NCBI GenBank assembly: GCA_028290765.1
Contig: JAQGJF010000211.1
Span: forward strand, 1-6,179
Source: Tardiphaga sp.
GTDB lineage: Bacteria; Pseudomonadota; Alphaproteobacteria; Rhizobiales; Xanthobacteraceae
Direction of reading: 5' to 3'
DNA: 6,179 nucleotides
Made by a program: the position numbers and the translations under genes. Shown here one piece after another: positions 1 to 5,495 of this stretch; the stretch's first letter is position 1; each line of letters starts with the position of its first letter. The notes beneath the pieces were generated by a model. The model did not search any database. It was not told the DNA's origin and saw only the letters and a list, made by a program, of their open reading frames with translations.

Positions 1-220
1 TGATACCGGCATAGCCCCAGACCAGATCGAACGACAGCGCGAACAGGCAGAGGATCAGGACCCGCGTCGCGTAGACGGTGAGATAATCCTTGAGCACGAA
101 CGGCAGCACGAGGCCGATCGCGAGCACCGCGATCTCCATCAGCGGCAGCATCTGCCAGCGGCGCGGCGTGCGGACCTGCTCGGTTACTCTCAAGGCTGTG
201 ATCGGTGTCGTCTCTGTCAT
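1..220 (-). CDS. UrtC/LivM-type ABC permease, N-terminal part only
   Basis: This is the first 73 codons of a membrane permease of the branched-chain amino acid/urea/amide ABC importer family; the rest lies beyond the left edge. Translation from the ATG at 220 gives a polar N-terminus (MTETTPITALRVTEQVRTPRRW), then hydrophobic segments at about residues 27-41 and 48-65, and ends in LCLFALSFDLVWGYAGI. The L-S-x-D-L-x-W-G-Y-x-G stretch is typical of the N-terminal region of UrtC/LivM permeases. The gene lies 55 bp downstream of the solute-binding protein gene on the same strand, with a GC-rich hairpin between them. It would pair with the UrtB/LivH-like permease at 1501-2358 to form the membrane channel. 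No good Shine-Dalgarno sequence precedes the ATG, so the start is fair but not certain. The substrate cannot be read from this piece; urea or a short amide is inferred from the neighbours. Confidence 0.85.
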   Translation of the reverse strand, partial: MTETTPITALRVTEQVRTPRRWQMLPLMEIAVLAIGLVLPFVLKDYLTVYATRVLILCLFALSFDLVWGYAGI

Positions 221-245
221 CAGGTCGCCGCGCACGAGAAGGAAT

Positions 246-268
246 GGGGCGGCGATTGCCGCCGCCCC
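246..268 (-). other. Intercistronic GC-rich stem-loop after the binding-protein gene
   Basis: GGGGCGGCG (246-254) pairs perfectly with CGCCGCCCC (260-268) around a 5-nt loop. One further A-T pair (245/269) extends the stem to 10 bp. It lies about 8 bp after the stop codon of the solute-binding protein gene and 25 bp before the next permease start. On the transcribed strand the following bases are ATTCCTTCTC, not a clean U-tract, so it is a weak terminator at best. Hairpins in this position in ABC importer operons often protect the binding-protein mRNA or attenuate downstream transcription, so more binding protein than permease is made. That role is inferred. Confidence 0.6.
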
Positions 269-275
269 AACAGGT

Positions 276-1496
276 TCAACATTCTTTCGGATCGACGAGG
301 CCGGCGCTGCGGGCGACGATCTCGTAATTGCCGCCCTTGGCGACGGCGGTGTACATCTTCATCTTGGCGTGGCGTTTGCCGGGCACCATCTCGGCCGGGC
401 CGCCGGGGCCTTCGGCGATCTTGGCATGGTCGAACGCCGCGGCAACTGCGTCGCGCTCGATGCTGTTGGCTTCCTTGACCGCGGCTTCCCACAGTTTCAG
501 TCCGCGATAGGTCCCGGTCGCGGCACTGCCGGCGGCGAACAGGAACGTGCCTGGAAACTGCTTGTCGTAGGCCGCCTGGATCTTGGCGCTGACCGGATCT
601 TCCGGCGTCAGCGCCTTGAAGTAATCGAGGCAACTCGCCAGTCCCTCGATTTCGCTCGGCTGATTGATGCTCAGCGTATTCTCGTCGTAATAGACGCAGG
701 CCAGCCGGCCGCCGTTCTTGAGGAAGCCCGCTTCGGAAAGCTGCTTGAAGAACGGCCCGACGCCGGGCGGGATTACCGTGTTGAACACGACATCGACCTT
801 GTTGGAGATGATCCGGTTGACGGTGGCGCTGAAATCGACCTGGTCGAGTGGGTAATATTCCTCGAAGATGACCTCGCCGCCATTGGCCTCGATCACCTTG
901 CGGGCATAGACATTGAGCGTATGCGGCCAGACGTAGTTGGCGCTGGGCAGCGCGAATTTCTTGCCGCCGTTCTTGATCAGCCAGGGAATGAATTCATCGC
1001 ATTGCTGCGCCGGCGTCGGTCCGGTGCAGAACAGATAGGGCGTGCATTCCTTGCCTTCATAAAGCTGCGGGTAGATGTACAGCGTCTTGCCGCGCGCGAC
1101 GATGACGTCCTTGATGGCATTGCGCATCGAACTTGTGATGCCGCCGAGCACGAGGTCGACTTTGTCGCGCTGGATCAGCTTGCGGACGTTGCCGACCGCG
1201 ACCGATTCGTTGGACGCGGTGTCTTCGATGAACAGCTCCAGCGGGCGCCCGAGCAGGCCGCCGGCGTCGTTGATTTCCTTCACCACCATCTTGGCGACAT
1301 TGGCGTCGGCGTTGCCGGCGTAGCCGATCGGGCCGGTGAGATCCGTGCCGATCCCGACCTTGATCGGGCCGGCCGCGGCATTGGCCCAGTCCGGACGGAT
1401 CACCCAGCTGCCGACGCCGGTGGCGATCGCGGTGCTGGCAAAGGCGAAGTTCCCGAGGAAACGACGCCGGCTGAGATGGTTATTGTGGTTGAACAT
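276..1496 (-). CDS. Tat-exported solute-binding protein of a urea/amide/branched-chain amino acid-type ABC importer
   Basis: This 406-residue periplasmic type I binding protein would capture the substrate and deliver it to the two permeases on either side. Residues 9-15 (SRRRFLG) form a twin-arginine motif, followed by a hydrophobic stretch (about 15-30) and an AxA site at 38-40, so export of the folded protein by Tat is predicted. The mature domain starts with IKVGIGTDLTGPIGYAG (45-61), the usual first strand of the family, and continues with KEINDAGGLLGRPLELF (73-89). The ligand-binding segments Y-I-Y-P-Q-L-Y-E-G-K-E (140-150) and NYVWPHT (187-193) resemble UrtA and AmiC. It has six cysteines (151, 157, 166, 267, 289, 406), more than usual. 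The ATG is 4 nt beyond the upstream permease stop, with AAGGGG about 9 nt before it inside the end of that gene, so translation is probably coupled. Amide or urea as ligand is inferred from the amidase in the operon. Confidence 0.92.
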   Translation of the reverse strand: MFNHNNHLSRRRFLGNFAFASTAIATGVGSWVIRPDWANAAAGPIKVGIGTDLTGPIGYAGNADANVAKMVVKEINDAGGLLGRPLELFIEDTASNESVAVGNVRKLIQRDKVDLVLGGITSSMRNAIKDVIVARGKTLYIYPQLYEGKECTPYLFCTGPTPAQQCDEFIPWLIKNGGKKFALPSANYVWPHTLNVYARKVIEANGGEVIFEEYYPLDQVDFSATVNRIISNKVDVVFNTVIPPGVGPFFKQLSEAGFLKNGGRLACVYYDENTLSINQPSEIEGLASCLDYFKALTPEDPVSAKIQAAYDKQFPGTFLFAAGSAATGTYRGLKLWEAAVKEANSIERDAVAAAFDHAKIAEGPGGPAEMVPGKRHAKMKMYTAVAKGGNYEIVARSAGLVDPKEC

Positions 1497-1500
1497 CGGA

Positions 1501-2358
1501 CTAAACCCCTTTTCCTGACAAGAGACCCTGCGGCCGGAATTTGATGAAGATGATGGCGAGCACGAACACGAGCACGTCGGCGATGACGGGAGGAATGACC
1601 CAGGGCAGCGCCGCGCTCAGCGTTCCGATCAGGCCGGCGCCGGCGACCGGTCCCGCAAAGGAGCCGACGCCGCCGACCATGACGGCGACGAAGCCCTGGA
1701 TCAGGAAACGAATGCCGAGATCGGCGAACAGCGAGAACACCGGCACGATCAGCGCGCCGGCGAGACCCGCCAGTGCGGCCCCGAACGCAAAGGTGGCGCC
1801 ATAGATCGCGTTGGTGGAGATCCCCGATGCCCGCGCCAGCGCCGGATTTTCCAGCGAGGCGCGAATCCTCAAGCCGAACGCGGTGTGCGCCAGCAGCGCA
1901 TAGCTTCCCGCCATCACCAGCGCCGTGATCACGATGATGACGAGCCGCCAGGCGGCAAAATGCATGGTGCCGATCGTGATCGATCCGCCAACCGGCTCCG
2001 GGACGGAAATATAGAGCCCACCGATCAAGCCGCGGACGATTTCGCGGATGATCAGCCCCAGCGCATAGGTGCCGAGCATGGCGACGATCGGCGCCGCGTA
2101 GAACCGCCGGACGATCAGCCGCTCCAGCACAAACCCCAGCGCGCCGACGGCAAACGGCGCCGCGACCATGCCGAGCCAGACCGGCAGGCCCGCGGCATGA
2201 ACGACATAGGTGACGTAGGCGCCGAGCAGCACGAATTCGCCCTGGGCGAAATTGAAGATGCCCATCATGCTGGCGATGATCCCGAGCCCCAGCACGACCA
2301 GAACGACGATCGCGCCGAAGCTGAAGATCTCGAAGATCGCCATGATCGTGTTATCCAT
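1501..2358 (-). CDS. UrtB/LivH-type ABC permease
   Basis: This 285-residue inner-membrane permease is one half of the channel of a hydrophobic amino acid/urea/amide importer. The length is normal for LivH/UrtB. Visible family motifs are GIFNFAQGEFVLLGAY (33-48), the cytoplasmic coupling loop RASLENPALARASGIST (166-182) that contacts the ATPases, GFVAVMVGGVGSFAGPVAGA (222-241) and the C-terminal KFRPQGLLS (273-281). The rest is strongly hydrophobic, consistent with about eight membrane segments. Start choice: the ATG at 2358 gives MDNTIM; a second in-frame ATG at 2343 (residue 6) has GGA about 10 nt upstream and is nearly as plausible. The gene is 62 bp downstream of the amidase and 4 bp upstream of the binding protein. 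Having the binding protein between the two permeases is unusual; urt and fmd-type operons normally start with it. Confidence 0.92.
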   Translation of the reverse strand: MDNTIMAIFEIFSFGAIVVLVVLGLGIIASMMGIFNFAQGEFVLLGAYVTYVVHAAGLPVWLGMVAAPFAVGALGFVLERLIVRRFYAAPIVAMLGTYALGLIIREIVRGLIGGLYISVPEPVGGSITIGTMHFAAWRLVIIVITALVMAGSYALLAHTAFGLRIRASLENPALARASGISTNAIYGATFAFGAALAGLAGALIVPVFSLFADLGIRFLIQGFVAVMVGGVGSFAGPVAGAGLIGTLSAALPWVIPPVIADVLVFVLAIIFIKFRPQGLLSGKGV

Positions 2359-2385
2359 GGGCGATCACCGGCCTTGGCTGCCGCG

Positions 2386-2402
2386 GCGGCGCTTGGCGCC
2401 GC
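2386..2402 (-). other. Intercistronic hairpin between amidase and permease
   Basis: GCGGCGC (2386-2392) pairs perfectly with GCGCCGC (2396-2402) around a 3-nt loop in the 62-bp gap between the amidase stop and the permease start. On the transcribed strand it is followed by GC-rich sequence, not a U-run, so it is not a standard terminator. It may act as an mRNA stability or processing element that separates the enzyme message from the transporter message. Confidence 0.5.
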
Positions 2403-2420
2403 TTTCTTCAGATGATTTCC

Positions 2421-3935
2421 TCACATCGTCTTCCAGTCGCCGGATTGCTCGAAGGCGTGCGCGGCGCGATAGATGGTCGGTTCGTCGAAATGCCGCCCGA
2501 TCAGCATCAGGCCGACCGGTAGTCCGTCGACCATGCCGCACGGCAGCGACATCGCCGGATGATGCGATATATCGAACGGCGCCGTGTTGGTGATCATCTC
2601 GAACGCGCGTCCGATGATTTCTTCGCGGGTCGCATCCGGGGCCGGCAATGGTGTCGCTTTCATCGGCGTCGTCGGCATCAGCAGCAGGTCATAGCTTTCC
2701 AGCGCCTTGTCGTAGGCCGCGGTCAACCGGCGCGAGATGTTCAGGGCCTTGCCGTAGTAACGTGGGCCGAAATTGTTGTTGATGTGGGTGCCGAACATCA
2801 GCATCAGCTTGGTGGTTTCCGACAGCGAGTCGGCCTGGCCGCGCCAGCCGCGGTGGAAATCCATCAGCGCCGTCGAATAGAGGTCGGACCGGCTGAGACC
2901 GTAGCCGTCGCCGAACATCATGGTCTGGGTCATGCCTTCGGTGCCGATCGGCATCCAGATCGCCGGCGCCACCAGATGCATCGGGATCGAGATCTCTTCG
3001 ACCGTGGCGCCGAGGCTGCGCAGACGCTGTGCGGCCGCCTTGACGCCTTCATTCACCGCCGCCTCGGCGCCGACCTGCTCAAAACCCTCCTTGACGACGC
3101 CGATCTTCATGCCCTTGATGCCGGCGCCGAGCGCCTTGGTGTAATCCTGCACCTTTGGCGCCTTGATCCGCGGGTCGTAGCCGTCGTCGCCGGCCAGCAC
3201 TTCGAGCAGCAGGGCATTGTCGGCGACATTCGCCGTCATCGGGCCGGTATGGTCGACGAAGATTTCGATCGGCATGATGCCGGTGTAGGGCACCAGCCCC
3301 CAGGTCGGCTTCATGCCGTAGGTGCCGCTGAACGACGACGGCATCCGGATCGAGCCGCCCTGGTCGCCGCCGATCGCCATGTCGACTTCGCCCAGCGCCA
3401 CCACGACGGCGCTGCCGGAGGACGAGCCGCCGGCGGAATATCCCATCTTGTGCGGGTTATGGACGTGTCCGGTGGAATTGGTGTGGCTGCCGCCGGACAT
3501 GCAGAAGGATTCGCAATGCACCTTGCCGAGAATCTCGGCGCCGGCGTCCAGCATGCGGGTGACGATGGTGGCGTCGAAATCGGGCACGAAACCTTCGAGC
3601 GTCGAGGAGCCGTTCATCATCGGCACGCCGGCCAGCATGATGTTGTCCTTTAACGCGATGGTCTTGCCCTTGAGTTTGCCGTGCGCCGCGCCCTTGACCA
3701 CCGACTTGCGATACCAGGCGTTGCGCGGGTTATCTTCGGGTGCTGGCCGAGTGCCGGGCGTCCGCGGATACTTCACGACCGGGACTTCATCGGGCATCGC
3801 GGCGACGGCGTTGTAGGCGTCGACCGAGCCCTGCATCAACCCGCGAAACGAAGTGACGTCCTCGTCCGTGAGCGCCAATCCGCATTGGTCCGCGACATCG
3901 CGCAATTGATCGGGGGTGGGAAGCGCGACTGCCAC
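2421..3935 (-). CDS. Amidase, amidase signature family (aliphatic/aromatic amide hydrolase)
   Basis: This 504-residue cytoplasmic hydrolase should convert an amide to the carboxylic acid and ammonia. The amidase-signature Ser/cis-Ser/Lys triad is complete: Lys96 in ALKDN, Ser171 in GYSAGGSSSGSA, and the nucleophile Ser195 in GGDQGGSIRMPS. From memory these numbers match the triad of the nitrile-hydratase-linked Rhodococcus amidase (Lys96-Ser171-Ser195). The roughly 80-residue N-terminal region before the catalytic core also fits that subgroup better than GatA, as does the absence of any gatB/gatC neighbour. The start is GTG at 3935, chosen because AAGGAG (3945-3950) stands 9 nt upstream. It is the first gene of the transporter operon and has its own strong promoter at 4026-4054. 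The exact substrate (short aliphatic, aromatic, or nitrile-derived) cannot be determined from sequence; formamidase/AmiE-type amidases are unrelated folds and are excluded. Confidence 0.95.
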   Translation of the reverse strand: MAVALPTPDQLRDVADQCGLALTDEDVTSFRGLMQGSVDAYNAVAAMPDEVPVVKYPRTPGTRPAPEDNPRNAWYRKSVVKGAAHGKLKGKTIALKDNIMLAGVPMMNGSSTLEGFVPDFDATIVTRMLDAGAEILGKVHCESFCMSGGSHTNSTGHVHNPHKMGYSAGGSSSGSAVVVALGEVDMAIGGDQGGSIRMPSSFSGTYGMKPTWGLVPYTGIMPIEIFVDHTGPMTANVADNALLLEVLAGDDGYDPRIKAPKVQDYTKALGAGIKGMKIGVVKEGFEQVGAEAAVNEGVKAAAQRLRSLGATVEEISIPMHLVAPAIWMPIGTEGMTQTMMFGDGYGLSRSDLYSTALMDFHRGWRGQADSLSETTKLMLMFGTHINNNFGPRYYGKALNISRRLTAAYDKALESYDLLLMPTTPMKATPLPAPDATREEIIGRAFEMITNTAPFDISHHPAMSLPCGMVDGLPVGLMLIGRHFDEPTIYRAAHAFEQSGDWKTM

Positions 3936-3941
3936 GATGAG

Positions 3942-3950
3942 GCTCTCCTT
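3942..3950 (-). promoter_or_regulatory. Ribosome binding site fixing the amidase GTG start
   Basis: AAGGAGAGC on the minus strand, with core AAGGAG at 3945-3950, lies 9 nt upstream of the GTG at 3935. No ATG in frame nearby competes. The same 10-mer AAGGAGAGCC precedes the GTG of the AmiC-like gene. Confidence 0.75.
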
Positions 3951-3967
3951 GATGCGGATGCAATATG

Positions 3968-3992
3968 GCCGCGACTGACGTGCGTCAGCGGC
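3968..3992. promoter_or_regulatory. Palindrome CTGACG-TG-CGTCAG in the amidase leader
   Basis: CTGACG (3975-3980) and CGTCAG (3983-3988) form a perfect inverted repeat with a 2-nt centre. It is flanked by GCCGC and GCGGC, which extend the possible pairing past a 3-nt bulge. It lies downstream of the predicted amidase promoter and about 40 bp upstream of the GTG, so it could be a repressor operator acting as a roadblock, or an RNA stem in the leader. A function is not shown by sequence alone. Confidence 0.45.
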
Positions 3993-4025
3993 AGGACGCA
4001 GCCACGATGCTGCGCTCCGCGGACC

Positions 4026-4054
4026 ATTAGAAAGAGAAATATTTTCCTTTTCAA
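4026..4054 (-). promoter_or_regulatory. Sigma-70-like promoter of the amidase-transporter operon
   Basis: On the minus strand TTGAAA (4049-4054) and TCTAAT (4026-4031) are separated by exactly 17 bp (4032-4048). Each hexamer matches the consensus at 5 of 6 positions. The block is AT-rich in otherwise GC-rich DNA and sits in the 163-bp gap upstream of the amidase. Transcription would start near 4019, leaving an untranslated leader of about 85 nt. The spacer contains GGAAAATATT (4038-4047), the 10-mer repeated upstream of marR, so a regulator binding there would overlap the promoter. Confidence 0.7.
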
Positions 4055-4063
4055 GTATTATTT

Positions 4064-4097
4064 CGCGACGGCGGAATCCGCGGTCCTGCGCGTCGCG
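4064..4097 (-). other. Nested stem-loop just after the AmiC-like gene
   Basis: CGCGACG (4064-4070) pairs with CGTCGCG (4091-4097), enclosing a smaller repeat GCGGA/TCCGC (4071-4075 and 4077-4081). It starts immediately after the AmiC-like stop codon. The bases after it on the transcribed strand are AAATAATACTT, so there is no U-run and standard termination is doubtful. It may limit read-through from the sensor gene into the amidase operon. Confidence 0.35.
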
Positions 4098-4098
4098 G

Positions 4099-5286
4099 CT
4101 AGAACGTCTTGATCAACCGGAAATCGAGGCCGGCGGCCTCGGCGAGATAGATCGGCATCCGGGCGCGGCCGCCTCGCATGCTGATCTCGCCCCTTGCGCC
4201 GTCGTAGGAGATGTTGGCCGCGGCTTTCAGCAGCGGGCTCATCTCGAGCGAACCGGCACGGGTGGCCGCAGTCTCGAGAAACCGCAGGCCTTCATAATTC
4301 GACTGCGCGATCGAGCCCGGCGGCGGCGCGCAGCGGCCGAATGCCGACTCGTATTGCGCGCGGAAGACATCGTTGGGCCGGGAACCTCGATCGACGAAGT
4401 AGCCCGACGCGCAAAACAGGTTTTCGGAATTGTTGGCGCCGATACCGAGCAGAACCGTCTCGTCCATCGCACCGGCCAGCCGGAGCATCCTCGACGACAG
4501 GCCGTGCTCGCCGAAGGAGCGGTTGAACAGCATGCTGTCGGTGCCGATCAGGGTGATGAGAACCACGTCCGGTTTAACCGCCCGGATCCGCGCCAGATGC
4601 GCGGCATGATCATGTTCGCCGACCGGCACGAATTCCTCGCCGACGACATGCCCGCCGGAATCCGAGATGTACTGCTTGATCGCCTTGTGGGACAGCCAGG
4701 GCCAGACATAGTCGCTGCCGATCAGGTACCAGCGCGACGCCCGCCTCGCGTTCGCCATCCAGTCGATCGCGGGGCGCCACTGGTCGCGCGGCGTTTCGCC
4801 GATCGCGATCACGCCGGGCGTACGCTCGCCGCCTTCGTAGACCGGGGTATAGATATAGGGGACGCGCCCAGCGATGACCTTGCGCAGCGCCAGCCGCACC
4901 GCGCTGATATGGGAGCCCATGACGATATCGGCATCGCCGGAAGCGACGATGTCGGCGGCGGTGCGAACGACACCGTCGATGTTGCCGCCGGTGTCGTGGA
5001 AGGCAAGTTCGATTTCCCGGCCCAATATGCCGCCGCGCCGGTTAATCTCCGATGCCGCCAGTACGGTGCTGTTGGTGCTGGCGAGACCCCAGATGCCGGC
5101 CGATCCGGAAAGCCCGATGAAATTGGCGATGCGAAGTTTCCGGCGGTCCCGGCGGGCGCGGAAAAAATCCGGACGCGGGGGGTGAATATCCGATCCCCGC
5201 GCCAAACCTTTCAGCAACAATTCCGGCGGCATGGAAAAACCGCCAGCCGTTCCGAAGTGCGTGGGGATGTGCATGGATGAGAGCAC
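4099..5286 (-). CDS. AmiC-like cytosolic amide-sensor protein (leaderless binding-protein fold)
   Basis: This 395-residue protein has the periplasmic binding-protein type I fold but no signal peptide, which points to a cytosolic ligand sensor like Pseudomonas AmiC. From about residue 51 it reads RIANFIGLSGSAGIWG, then AASEINRRGGILGREIELAFHD. The binding-pocket segments YTPVYEGGERTP (146-157) and LIGSDYVWP (188-196) closely resemble the AmiC stretches YPTPYEGFEYSP and FIGSDYIYP as I remember them. A proline- and arginine-rich N-terminal extension of about 50 residues precedes the fold. The GTG at 5286 was chosen because AGGAG lies 6 nt upstream; an ATG at 5274 is possible, and a longer reading to 5355 lacks support. 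It lies 163 bp upstream of the amidase on the same strand and diverges from marR. No AmiR-type antiterminator is present in the window. The alternative is a binding protein exported by an unrecognised route. Confidence 0.85.
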   Translation of the reverse strand: MLSSMHIPTHFGTAGGFSMPPELLLKGLARGSDIHPPRPDFFRARRDRRKLRIANFIGLSGSAGIWGLASTNSTVLAASEINRRGGILGREIELAFHDTGGNIDGVVRTAADIVASGDADIVMGSHISAVRLALRKVIAGRVPYIYTPVYEGGERTPGVIAIGETPRDQWRPAIDWMANARRASRWYLIGSDYVWPWLSHKAIKQYISDSGGHVVGEEFVPVGEHDHAAHLARIRAVKPDVVLITLIGTDSMLFNRSFGEHGLSSRMLRLAGAMDETVLLGIGANNSENLFCASGYFVDRGSRPNDVFRAQYESAFGRCAPPPGSIAQSNYEGLRFLETAATRAGSLEMSPLLKAAANISYDGARGEISMRGGRARMPIYLAEAAGLDFRLIKTF

Positions 5287-5292
5287 CCGGCT

Positions 5293-5299
5293 CTCCTTT
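5293..5299 (-). promoter_or_regulatory. Ribosome binding site deciding the AmiC-like GTG start
   Basis: AAAGGAG on the minus strand ends 6 nt before GTG at 5284-5286, an ideal distance. It is 18 nt from the next in-frame ATG (5272-5274), which is too far, so the GTG is preferred. Confidence 0.7.
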
Positions 5300-5315
5300 C
5301 GGCGTTGTTCGCGGC

Positions 5316-5353
5316 GCCGTGAGGTCGGCGTATCGCCGCGAGGTCGGCGTATC
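5316..5353. repeat. 19-bp tandem duplication in the sensor/marR intergenic region
   Basis: Two directly adjacent copies of the 19-mer GCCGYGAGGTCGGCGTATC lie at 5316-5334 and 5335-5353. They differ at one position (T in the first, C in the second). They fall between the AmiC-like ribosome binding site and the AT-rich promoter block, so they would be in the leader of the AmiC-like transcript. They may be a duplicated regulator site or simple slippage. Confidence 0.85.
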
Positions 5354-5373
5354 AACAGGTAGATGGGCCCAGC

Positions 5374-5425
5374 GGAAAATATCCTAATGGAAAATATTGA
5401 ACATTCAACGATTTACGTGCATAGG
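5374..5425. promoter_or_regulatory. Divergent promoter/operator block between the AmiC-like gene and marR
   Basis: This AT-rich block contains GGAAAATAT twice with a 15-bp period (5374-5382 and 5389-5397), then the palindrome TTGAA-CA-TTCAA (5397-5408). Read rightward, TTGAAC (5397-5402), a 17-bp spacer and CATAGG (5420-5425) form a modest marR promoter. Read leftward, TTGAAT (minus strand of 5403-5408), a 16-bp spacer and TAGGAT (minus strand of 5381-5386) form a modest promoter for the AmiC-like gene. The palindrome would then cover both -35 boxes, a suitable place for autoregulation by the MarR protein. The hexamer matches are only 3-4 of 6 apart from the -35 cores, so the promoters are tentative. 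Confidence 0.45.
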
Positions 5426-5495
5426 GAATGAGCAAAGCCGCTCAATATTCATCCAGCCCCCGATTCCTCCAGACTCTCAGCAAAGTTCAAAAGCC

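Noticed and set aside
90..1544. 484-residue open frame on the plus strand opposite the binding-protein gene
   Set aside because: It is an antisense shadow of a GC-rich gene: low-complexity composition rich in Asp, Arg, Ala and Gly, no recognisable domain, and the minus strand holds a clear Tat-exported binding protein.
2559..3653. 364-residue open frame opposite the amidase
   Set aside because: His/Arg/Asp/Ala-rich antisense translation with no family motif; the complete amidase with its catalytic triad is on the other strand.
3950..3985. Sigma-54 promoter upstream of the amidase
   Set aside because: ATATTGCAT resembles a -12 element, but no GG is found 10 bp before the GC; the sigma-70-like promoter at 4026-4054 is much better.
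5106..5150. Basic stretch plus hydrophobic segment in the AmiC-like protein as a signal peptide
   Set aside because: RRDRRK followed by LRIANFIGLSG looks superficially like one, but that hydrophobic segment is the first beta strand of the binding fold, and about 40 residues precede it.
4354..5280. 308-residue open frame opposite the AmiC-like gene
   Set aside because: Antisense shadow with no domain; the minus strand has AmiC-family motifs along its length.
5287..5355. Extending the AmiC-like protein by 23 residues to 5355
   Set aside because: The extra residues are arginine-rich with no family character, would be encoded across the 19-bp tandem repeat, and the good ribosome binding site lies inside this stretch serving the GTG at 5286.
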